Shown piece after piece: positions 32,575 through 41,396 of a DNA stretch of 41,396 bases. The DNA lies in assembly GCA_018398765.1 (NCBI GenBank), contig JAHBMJ010000460.1, forward strand, positions 1 through 41,396, read 5' to 3'. This stretch comes from Chromera velia (Eukaryota; Sar; Chromeraceae). Positions within the stretch are counted from its first letter, which is position 1. Each line of letters opens with the position of its first letter. A program made the translations under genes and the position numbers. Under the pieces are notes generated by a model, which was not told the origin of the DNA, did no database searches, and saw only the letters and a list, made by a program, of their open reading frames with translations.

Positions 32575-34884
32575 TCATCTAACTGCACTGCCACTCTGAC
32601 TGCACTTCAACTGCAGGCTAGAACAAGGAAGAACCAAAAGAAAAAAAAAAGGGGGAGAGCAACAAACCCGCCCTTTCTGGGCGCACACTTCAGCAGGCTG
32701 CTTTTGAAGAAAGAGGGAAAGAAACGAAAAGGAACGGAAACACAGCAGCTAAAAAAACAGCTTTTTGTCGCAGAAAAAAGGGACAGGAAGAGAAAACGAC
32801 AAAAAATAAAAGAAAGGAATTAAAGAGAAGAGAGTATTACACGCATAGATGTCTTGCATATCTCTCCCTCTGTTCCTGTGCTTGTGCTCCCTGTCAAAAA
32901 TTCCCCTTCTCTCTTTTTTTCTCCAACTCTGTTCAGGGCAAGAAAAGAGTTGAATTGAAAAACCGACTTCAAAACCCAGGCTACCTCCCCCTTTTCATCT
33001 CCGCTGTCCTCCTCCCCCTCGGCAAGAGGAATGGAGTGTGCCCCCACTGGCTGACTGATTGATACGGCTTTATTGAACAACTGAGGAGTTGGGAAGTAAA
33101 TGGAAGGAAAGTCGGAAGGACGGAAGAATACGTGGATGTACAAATGGATAGAAGGGAGGCCGGAAGGAGGGAATCTTTGCCTCTTCTCTTCTCTTCTCTT
33201 CTTCTCTCTCTACCTCCTCATAGCTGGCAGTCTTTCTTTTCAAAGCCAGTCAGCCTGTACGTCGTTTGCACACACGGAGACACACAGACACACAGACTCA
33301 CACACACAGACTCACTCACACACACACACACACCCTGACAGACAGACAGACTATATGTTTCTTCTTCTTCTGACAGACAGACAGACAGACACAGATGCCG
33401 CCACCACTTTCAAATTGCTCAGTCCATCTATTTGTTTCTCGTCTCTATTTTTTCCCTCCCCTTTTTCTGTCTGTCTAAGTCTCTCTCCCTCCATGCACGT
33501 ATTGCATTCGGCTTCTGAATTGTCTCTCTCTGCTGCCCCTCCGCTATCTGTCTGTCTGATAGAATTTGAATTTAATTAAGTGAAATATGTACACTTCCGG
33601 CGTACATGCAGTTGATTAATTATTTGCATGCCTTTGTGCCTGCATGAGAGGAACAGGGTAGGGGACGGAACAGGAAGCTGCCGCTCCTCTGGACTTCTGT
33701 CCGCCCCCGCCCTTCCCAATGAGAGAAAAAAGAAAGAGAGAGCACGCACCTCTTTGGCAGCAACGCTTCTCCCTCTCTTGGGCACACTGGAAAAAACAGT
33801 CTTTCTTTCAGCCAGTCTTTTCAGGTCAATCGACCGCACATTAATTACAAGGAAGAAAGAAGGAAGCAAGGAAAGAAAAAACAAGAAAGAGACCGACGCC
33901 TCCTGGCCTGTCTTTCTCTTTCACCCACTCCCCCCCAGACCTCCCAGAGATCTTTCCAGCAGTCCCATAGCATGAGGAGAAGTCGAACGACTGCCTTCCA
34001 GCCAGCGAACCAGTCACTTTTTTCCTGGACGACAGTAAGCAAACAGCGGGAGCACCAACTCGCACGAACGCCTACTCGCCCTTCACCGATAGATATGCAG
34101 GCTACCACACATCTCTTCACGCTCACGAACCTCCTTCCTGCTTCCCTGCCTTCCCTTACAGCCATCCTTCGAGATTCCTTCTGTACAGGGGCAGTCCGGC
34201 TGACTCAGCATTCATTCATTCTTCTGTTTTGTTTTGCGTAGAGCTGCGAACTAATTTATGCAAGCACACACGGAAGAGGGAGGGGGAGAATAAGGAAGGG
34301 AAGGAAGCAACATTCTCTCCACCATCCTTTGTGTGAACAAACTTCCCTCCCTCTTGCTTACACTTCTTCTCAGCATTTCGACTTGCCACTTTCTGTCACC
34401 ATCGCCCCCTTCCGTGCCCTTGGTTTCCGTCTGACTGACACACAGACCGACCGTCAGACCCTGCCTTCCTCCTTTCTGAAGACAGACAATCCGAAACGGG
34501 TGCTCCGGAGAACCCCATCCTGCGCACTCACTCACTCACTCACTGCACACATCTTCTGGATCTCCCTCCCTTTTGCCTCCCCCTGCATTGATCGATCTGA
34601 AAGGACGGGAGGGAGCACTCACACAAACGAACATCAGACAAGCCTGAGGGATCGAGTGAGTGAGTTGGGACAGGCAGACAGAAAGAAAGGACGGCGCTGC
34701 GACGGGACCAGAGCTCTCCCCGGTGAAAAGAAAAGTCGGATAATGAAGATCTTCCGAAGAGGAAAGGAAAGGAAAGAAGGAGCATTACAGCAGGAAGCAA
34801 GGAAGGACAGAAAGAAAGAAAGAAAGACGGAACCCTCCCATGACACCCCAAATGACTTCCGCTCTCCTTCCCGAGTGAACACAT
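32575..34884 (-). CDS. Tentative small gene of eight tiny exons, function unknown
   Basis: Minus-strand exons, 5' to 3': 34884-34847 (starts ATG), 34596-34544, 33786-33750, 33639-33606, 33080-32985, 32928-32843, 32700-32668 and 32617-32575 (ends TGA). All eight phases agree, giving about 139 residues. The core junctions are best: LLPKR joins HKGMQIINQLH, then LFNKAVSISQPVGAHSIPLA, then SWRKKERRGIFDREHKHRN. Their acceptors have good pyrimidine tracts (CTCATGCAG, ACTCCTCAG, CTGAACAG). The protein is charged, with an acidic patch followed by a basic one, and no membrane segment. I recognise no domain. The first exon's donor (GTGTCA) and the last two exons are weak. The surroundings are simple-sequence-rich, so a chance assembly is possible. 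Confidence 0.33.
33334..33392. repeat. (CAGA)n repeats within CA-rich DNA
   Basis: Two CAGA tetranucleotide runs follow a (CA)n stretch, in the proposed intron between the fourth and fifth exons of the tentative minus-strand gene. Confidence 0.8.
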
Positions 34885-36225
34885 CGGACGTTGACTTTGA
34901 TTGATCGATCGATTGGATTGATCAATGGAACATACATACAGACAGAGAGATAGATAGACAGAGAGGAAGCTTCTGCCAATTGCACTTGCATCCTCGCCCC
35001 CCTCCCCTGACACCTACTGCACACCCACAAGGTCTTCTTACTTTCTTCACTTTCTTACTCTTCCTTTCAGTCCTTCCTCCTTGCCTCTTTGACTCTCTGC
35101 GTACCTTCCCTCCTCCTCCCCTTATTCTCTAAGCTCAGTGTGTCAGAAATCATGGAAAGGAGAGGAGAGCAGAGGGGTGGCGTCGCCGTTACGCCCCGCG
35201 GCGCCGCCTTTCGATCTGCCACTTCTTTTCTTTTGTTTCCTTTTTTCCTTGTGCACTACGCACTCACTCACTCACTTTACTCTGATGCACTCAAGAACTC
35301 ATGCCCATCCATGCACTTGTAGAGAAACCGTTGCCTTCCTTCCTTCACACAGACATCCAATCCAACCAGAAACAGGGGGGGAGAGCAGTTAGGGAAGAGA
35401 GAGAAAAAGTGTTCGTACAATTTCAATTATCGATACATGACGAGGCTGGTGTCTGCTTGCCTATCTGTCTGTCACACACGAACAATGGAAGGAGGTGAGG
35501 CTTGGAGGAGAGGCAGGCGGAAGGGTAGGAGGAACGGAGGCTTGCTTGAAGTTTTCTTTCTGTCTCTTGCTGTTCTCTTCTGCTGATTCCTTCTCGACTC
35601 CCCCCTTTGCTCTCTCTGCCTATCTATCTGTCTGCCGGACCTCCGGTTCGTTCAAGCTCCGGCCCGATTATTGTGTGTGTGCCTCTCTTTTCTGGCTGGA
35701 TGGATGAATGCGGTATGCATGCTGTTCATCGATCCCGCAAATTCAATTAAGTCACCATCAATTTGATTGTACGGAAGGAAGGAAGGGACACATATGCGTC
35801 ATTCAGTCAGTCAGTCTATCGAGAGGGTAGGGACGTGCATCATGGGCTCACTCCATACAATACATTGATTGATTCACAGACGAACACCCACCCTACGGCT
35901 GAAGGCTCCCGATACATGCTAGCTGGCTTATCGACACGCTGGCTGGCTGGCTGACTGCAAGGGTGCGTCTTTGGAAATGACCACAAGACGGCTTTGAGTG
36001 AGCGAATAGAACGACAAGGAAAGCACACGCACCAAAAGAAAAAAGAAGCAGAATCTGCCGGTTGATAAGTGGTTGCTCAGTGCCATGCACACGACTCTCC
36101 CTCTTCGTCCTGTTGGAAGAGAGAGACCAAAACGGATCGAGCAAGCTAGTGGCATCATTTCTCTCTTGTGTTCTTTCCTTATGTCAAACTTGAATTCATT
36201 CGTTTTTCCTTCCTTCCTGCTTTCT
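34885..36225. other. Spacer with CT/GA-rich DNA and a GC-rich patch
   Basis: No supported gene. A GC-rich patch at about 35175-35220 reads as MERRGEQRGGVAVTPRGAAF on the plus strand and stands out from the low-complexity surroundings. It has no clear splice partners, so it is left uncalled. The right end probably carries the 3' UTR of the LON-domain gene. Confidence 0.4.
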
Positions 36226-39200
36226 TCATGAAGATGCGGTCGAGGCCTCTAGCTGCTTTAAGAGCCGCCCCCCCCTCAGGCGGACATCTAGTCTTGCAGC
36301 CTGTTTTTCGAGTGTCTCTTTGACAAACTCCAGTCGCTCGTCTGTCGTGAGACTCGAGGTCAAAAGGCGAAATCTGTCTTCTTGCCTCACATGCCGCTGC
36401 ATTGCGGCTGGAACAAGCCAGAAGAAAGTTTCTGCCAGAGGCATCAGACCTCCGAGAGGTCCGTTGGCGTCGACGAAATCCTCAAAGACTTCCTTCACAG
36501 GAACCAGCCCGCCCCGGTTGTGGCTGAACGCAGAGACCCCCCCCACACCTGAGTTCAGCGCGATTGCACTCACTGAGGGGGGCACAGTTGTTGCAGACAC
36601 CCCCGCACCGGACCCAGACACGGTGCTTCTGCGAAGATTCTTCAACGGCTGCTTTCCGTCTCCAAAGGCGTACTCGGAGGCAATGACGGGATCTCTCTCC
36701 TTCAGGAGTTCCAACACCAGCCGGTCGCACCTGCGTGATCGAAGTATGAACACAATTGAGCAGGGAGTCAACAGCCGCAGATAGACTTCTAACCAAAAAA
36801 AGACCTCAAGGACTTTTTGATGGCACGCAGAGAAAGCATCTGCAGACTTCCCCGCACTCGTACACTCCGGAAGATTTTCTGCAATACCAAGCAAGAACCG
36901 AAAGTCGAACCTTCTTTCCTCATGCCAACAACAACTCAGTGTGAAAGAGAACAGGCATCCGAACAGGTATCGCAAACACATGAATACAGTGCACACCTCC
37001 ATTGCTGCGACCATCAAAAGAGCGAAGGATCGAATGAATGAATAAAGGATCTCCCTCCCTCCCTCACCTGTCGTGCACCGCAAAGATCTCCTTGCTCAGC
37101 TCTCGGCACCTCTCCACGTCCACAGCCTTTCGAGGTGCCGTGCTGTGCTTCACCACAGCCTGGAATCGCGGTTCCTTTGAGGTCATGTGCACAACCTCCA
37201 CGCTCCCCATCACCTGCAAGCATGCACGCATGCAGTCATGAAAGAGCACACGAACGATCGATCACTCATCCACTCATGCAGTCACTCCAACTCAAGGAAT
37301 GCACTTGGTGACCCTTCTCGGAACTGTGAGTGCAAAAGAACTTCCTTCCTCAAAGTCGAATCACGTACTTCTGCACCAAGCAAGCCAAGTGGAAGCTTCT
37401 GCATTCCCCGTCTCTCTTGCAATCTTCCCTTACCCATAGCCACTCTCTTCCCGCGGAGACACACCGGCACACGTGTCGCGATGAACCTGTACCGACACAC
37501 TCTCTGACATACGCACGCACGCGCACACACACACATACACACACACATAAACACGAGCCTTTCCTCCAACCGTGAGACCAGCATGTGCTTCTCCAACACT
37601 GTCCCCCCCGCCAAATCCACACACCGGTGAAATGGAAAGGACTTGCAACGGAGCAGCCAGCATGCAGACAGACAGCAGTGATTCTTTGCTTCTTTTCGCA
37701 CACAGACTAACAATGAGAGCGACTGCACGTTTTCTTTTTCCCTTTCTGCTTCCTGTGAGACAGGCATAGAAAGCATCCGCAGTATTTTCCCCTCACACGG
37801 ACGAACGGACAGACAGATACAGATACCGACGAAGTACCTACCTGGTATACGAGTTTGCATTCCACGTTGTTCTGGTGCCATCGGATCACCTGCACGCACG
37901 CACGTATCCACAACCAGCAACGCCCAATGCAAACCGGTCTCCTGGCAGACGAACGTGAAAGTTCCCCTCGGCAGATGATCTACAACTTCACTCATTCTGC
38001 CATTGAGTCGGCAAATCACACAACGATACTCGTCAAAACTTAATTCCCCCCGTCTCTTTTCCCCTTGATTCTTACAAACGCACGGACGGACGGACCTGCA
38101 CGAGGACCCCGTGTCGGAGGTAGGGGTTCTCCTCCATCTCGTCCTCGTAAGCGTCGCGCACAATGCCCGCCAGAGACGGCCGGTAAGCGCCCTCCCCCGC
38201 TGCTGAAGCGAGGATGTCCGCCTCCGTCCCTCCCTCGATTCCCTCCCTCTTCCTTCGCGCCCTCTCCTCTCGCTGCCAGAAGCCGATGTCGTCCTCGAGG
38301 AGAAATCCGAAACAGTAGTGCCCTGCGTCGAAGGCAGACTGCACAATCTCCAGCTCCCTCGATTCGTGCTCGAATATCATGTGGTTCCGCATGCCTGGGA
38401 GGAGTTCTACCTGCACGCACGCAGGCATGGAGTGGTGCCGATCGGACAACATGCAGACTCAAATCATCACGTCATATTAACATACAGTCAGAAGAAGCGG
38501 GCCGACCGAAACCAGAGAGCGTACCGTAAAAAACAGAGACCTGTGCAAGAAAGCTGCGTTCTGAAGTGGGATGCACGGGCAAAGAGACGGACAGACAGGA
38601 AGGCAGGGAAGCAGACTGGCCGGAAGGCAGGTATGCAACCGAGATAGAGGGAAACGGATCAAAACGGGCGCGCAGTCATAAAGGCAAGTTACATGTTGCT
38701 GCCATACAAGCGGAAGACACGGAGATGGGGGCAGTTCGGGTCAACACTTCTTCTGATACTTTTTCTACACATGTATTTTTATTATTAATTATGATAGTAC
38801 ATATGTATGTCAGTCTGTATGGGTCAGGCAGTCACGAAATCGGTTTCGTTTTCAAAATTCGGCCGATCCCATGCGCTTTCCAGGAGCCGAGAGATGACGT
38901 ACATGGACAGAAGGAAACACAATGGGCTCTTTCCAGCCAGCACCTAAAAGGGGGTCTTAGGTAGGAAGAATCAACCATGTGTTGGCCGACTGACTTCGGA
39001 GAGGTTCCGTGGTAGAAGATCGATAGTGCCTATTCCCAGTTCGTGTTGGTTTTGCCATCTGTTCATTCCATTCATTTCCAGGGCACTTCGGCCCTTTCTG
39101 GAGAGAGGTCTTGGAGATGATGTGAAGAACGAAGAAGACCCGCTCTGTCTGGCCACAGAAGGAGACTGCGAAGTCAGACCCTTCAATCCCCCGCGCGATA

Positions 39201-39303
39201 TGGCGCCCCCGCTCCCAACAAAACTGAATCCCTCGGTCCTTGGCAGCAGCAGGAAAAGCATTAGATGGGGCAGGAATGCCGAAAAAGGCGTTCGTAGCTT
39301 CAT
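36226..39303 (-). CDS. Plastid-targeted LON substrate-binding-domain protein (no ATPase)
   Basis: Minus-strand exons 39303-38995, 38943-38903, 38540-38525, 38410-38096, 37889-37842, 37213-37068 and 36730-36226 join in phase: 459 residues. An in-frame ATG at 39348 would add 15. The N-terminus is a signal peptide (LPHLMLFLLLPRTEG) followed by FSFVG and a Ser/Arg/Gly-rich stretch, the bipartite leader of complex plastids. Residues 105-290 match the LON N-terminal domain: SLFFTVELLPGMRNHMIFEH for the usual LPLF...PG..L.L.IFE, FDAGHYCFGFLLEDD, GVLVQVIRW and EPRFQAVV. Residues 293-459 form the helical part (AETFFWLVPAAMQRHVRQ, LTTDERLEFVKETLEKQAA). There is no AAA+ or protease domain, as in plant plastid LON-domain proteins. 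A role in plastid proteostasis is inferred. Exon 3 is a 16-base microexon. The gene is divergent from RPL19. Confidence 0.8.
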
Positions 39304-39847
39304 TTTTTGTGAACTGCCTCCTTTTGCGAACAGGCTCTTCCTTTGCATTGATGGGCAGAAAGCAATGCTTGCTCGAACTCAAAACTTCAAATGCCGTACT
39401 CAACCGATCTACAGAAGCAAAACTTTACAGAAATAGAAATACAGAGGTTCGAAGTAACGTGCAATGACTTTTGAAAGAATACAGTTGGGCCTTGAAGGGG
39501 CAGTTTTTTTGTCTGGAGGAAGGTCGGCTATAGGATGAGTCAGTCAGCCGCACAACAGGCCGGTTGATTGCAACTGGACGAGGATGCGCGCCCATATGAA
39601 GGCCCGCCGAGCTCAGCCGCGACGCTCAGCCGAGTTCACTGACGGCCCGGCCGGCCTGCGCACCGGCAGCGCGGGCTCATGCAGTGGGTCGACGCCGCAC
39701 TTTGTGGTGAATTTCTTTTGGCCACGGCATGCCGAGGCCAGATTCTCTCTCAACGCACGTCTTGAAAGGAAGAAACCGCTCCGTCCATTCAAAGAGAGCG
39801 CTGAAGCAAGGCCCCTCCTGTCTTTGAGTGTTTGAAGAAGGGCCGCC
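39304..39847. promoter_or_regulatory. Shared spacer between divergent LON-domain gene and RPL19
   Basis: About 545 bases separate the two start codons (500 if the upstream ATG of the LON gene is used). The RPL19 half, about 39580-39720, is GC-rich. No TATA box or named element is identified. A bidirectional promoter is an inference from the head-to-head layout. Confidence 0.5.
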
Positions 39848-41145
39848 ATGGTGAGTCTTCGTGCCTTACTTGCTTGTCACAGCTGAGAGCTTGTCCTAGG
39901 CGCTTTTGTGTGTGTTTATGGATTTATTTACCATGCCTACTCCCTTCTTCTTTGCAGTCGCTCAAGCTCAAGCTGCAGAAGAGGCTTGCCGCCTCTATTT
40001 TGGGGTGCGGGAAGCGCCGCGTGTGGCTCGACCCCAATGAGACTTCCGAGATTTCTATGGGCACCTCCAGTCAGTCACGTCTTGCACCTATTGAAGTGTT
40101 CGGCTGAATCTCTCGCGAGACAGTAGCAGAGGAGGGGAAGAGTTGGTTGTATCTCACTCACTCGTTTTCATGGTTTTGTGTGCAGGGGTGACCATCAGAA
40201 AGCTGTACAAGGATGGTCTCATCATGAGGAAGCCCGTTGCCATCCACTCTCGGGCTCGCGTGCGCGTGCGTACTGAGGCCAAGAGAAAGGGTCGCCACAT
40301 GGGCAAGGGTAAGAGAAAGGGTACCCGCGAGGCCCGTATGCCCTCCAAGGTCCTCTGGATGAGAAGACTCCGTGTCCTCCGTCGCCTTCTCAGAAAGTAC
40401 CGTGAGACCAAGAAGATCGACAAGCACATGTCAGCCCTGCCTCTTCTCTTCCTTTCGAGCTTCTTTTGCCTGTTCTCCTCCCTCTGTCTCTTTCATTGTT
40501 CTCTCAGTCTTGGATTCTCTTTCACTGTCTTCTTAATCTCTCTCTAAGTGAGTCTGTGACTGTCTTCTTAGTCTCTCTCTAAGTGAGTCTGTAGAGATAT
40601 TCATGAGAGGAAAGCCGCGGTTTCTTTCCTTTCAAAATTGTTTGCGTGAATTTATATGTGGGGGTGCAGCTACCACAGCTTCTACATGAAGTCTAAGGGT
40701 AACCAGTTCAAGAACAAGCGCGTCCTCATCGAGGCCATCCACAAGGTGAGTGAGTGCGGTTTTTCGTGAGGGTACCAGGGAAGGCTTATCAGTTTTTTAT
40801 CAACCTGCTACATCCTCATAGTGTTGACCCTCTTGATTTTGTTGCTTCTTTTAAGCATTCAAAGAAAGCGAAAGGGAAACGGAGTTTGTTGCTTCTTTTA
40901 AGCATTCAAAGAAAGCGAAAGGGAAACGGAAGGCGAAAAAATCGGTTCTTCTTGTTCACCATCATTTCCTGCTCTGTTCCGCTTACGCCTGTGTGTCCGT
41001 TCAGGCAAAGAACGAGAAGGTGAAGGCCAAGCAGATCGCAGAGCAGCAGGAGGCCAGAAAGGAGAAGGCCCGCGCTCTCAAGGAGCGCCGTATCGCCAAG
41101 AAGGAGGAGGCGGCTCGTCAGAAGGGCGGACAGGCCGACGAGGGG
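39848..41145 (+). CDS. RPL19: Ribosomal protein L19 (eL19), 3' end not resolved
   Basis: Exons 39848-39850 (only the ATG, in GCCGCCATG context), 39958-40069, 40186-40429, 40670-40745 and 41005-41145 join in phase. The product is a basic protein of the large cytosolic ribosomal subunit. Diagnostic eL19 segments are [76 protein letters not shown] and [18 protein letters not shown] long charged C-terminal helix ([20 protein letters not shown]) follows, as in eukaryotic members. The last coding exon seen ends at a GTCAGT donor at 41146, so at least one short terminal exon lies downstream or is unrecognised. Reading through the donor would add a Ser/Gln tail that does not resemble eL19. Confidence 0.97.
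40524..40592 (+). repeat. 35-base tandem duplication in RPL19 intron 3
   Basis: Two near-identical copies (40524-40557 and 40559-40592, one mismatch) each contain CTCTCTCTAAGTGAGTCTGT and so carry a duplicated GTGAGT donor-like hexamer. Confidence 0.9.
40838..40930 (+). repeat. 47-base tandem duplication in RPL19 intron 4
   Basis: Copies at 40838-40883 and 40885-40930 appear identical. Each contains TTTAAGCATTCAAAGAAAGC and a GGGAAACGGA end. The perfect match suggests a recent duplication or an assembly artefact. Confidence 0.9.
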
Positions 41146-41171
41146 GTCAGTCAGGCAGTCAGTCAGTCAGT
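41146..41171 (+). repeat. GTCA tetranucleotide array starting at the last RPL19 donor
   Basis: The donor GTCAGT is the first unit of a GTCA/GGCA array, the same arrangement as at 13936 in an unrelated gene. Confidence 0.85.
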
Positions 41172-41396
41172 TCACCTATCGATCCTTACTTTCTTTTTTC
41201 AATCTTCTACTGTTCTCTGTTGGTCTTCTTGTTGCAAATCCGAAGAAACAATGCATGTCCAGCATCCACAGTGGACGTTTTTCTTATTTTCTCCAAGTTG
41301 GCAACCTGGCGGCTTGGGTCTGTGGAAATTTCAACCGGAAGAACCATAAGGGAGTAGGGTCTTCATGTGGTCCCACAAATGGAAAGGGGGGGGGGG

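Noticed and set aside
34329-34904. 191-codon plus-strand frame
   Set aside because: Crosses CACA, CTCA and GAAA simple repeats; composition changes abruptly with each repeat and there is no splice support.
39584-39849. Open frames on both strands upstream of RPL19
   Set aside because: They lie in the GC-rich spacer just before the RPL19 start and show no conserved motif; more likely leader or promoter DNA.
1-41396. CRISPR arrays, bacterial operons, tRNA or rRNA genes, complete transposons
   Set aside because: None seen; the repeats are microsatellites or a single tandem array, and no transposase, integrase or reverse-transcriptase motif was found.

Overview
This is nuclear DNA of an intron-rich single-celled alga with a complex (secondary) plastid. 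Genes are split into many short exons by GT-AG introns. One encoded protein begins with a signal peptide followed by a transit-peptide-like stretch with phenylalanine near the predicted cleavage point, the targeting type of red-derived complex plastids. There is also a probable AP2-type nuclear regulator, a cysteine-rich polytopic membrane protein of a class common in protists, and heavy microsatellite content. A chromerid alveolate such as Chromera is my best guess. An ochrophyte or other red-plastid alga is not excluded, and nothing in the window proves the taxon.

Layout. 0.07-7.7 kb, plus strand: an 18-exon gene for a surface protein with a cysteine-rich ectodomain and a multi-pass C-terminal half. 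7.7-9.2 kb: AT-rich DNA without genes. 9.2-9.6 kb, minus strand: the last two exons of an unrecognised gene, followed by a 0.4 kb polypurine minisatellite. 10.6-11.6 kb, minus strand: an intronless, shortened kinase-like protein with a signal anchor. 12.3-15.7 kb, plus strand: a 7-exon AIG1/rolling-stone-type membrane protein. 15.7-17.2 kb: AT-rich DNA and a GC-rich patch. 17.2-23.3 kb, plus strand: a 7-exon nuclear protein of about 1575 residues with a C-terminal AP2-like fold. 23.3-27.3 kb: gene-poor, with a 110-bp tandem repeat. 27.3-28.5 kb, plus strand: a small 5-exon gene of unknown function. 28.5-32.6 kb: gene-poor. 32.6-34.9 kb, minus strand: a tentative gene of eight tiny exons. 36.2-39.3 kb, minus strand: a 7-exon plastid-targeted LON-domain protein. 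39.8-41.1 kb, plus strand: RPL19, divergent from the LON gene, its 3' end not resolved before the window ends.

The genes do not form a pathway; they are independent eukaryotic transcription units. The most unusual thing they share is the architecture of the splice sites. Many acceptors end in TGCAG, about half the donors begin GTC rather than GTA or GTG, several acceptors sit directly behind GT, CT or CTTT microsatellites, and two donors open directly into GTCA repeats. All exon models come from reading frame, splice-site and phase agreement by eye. They have not been tested against transcripts or databases.
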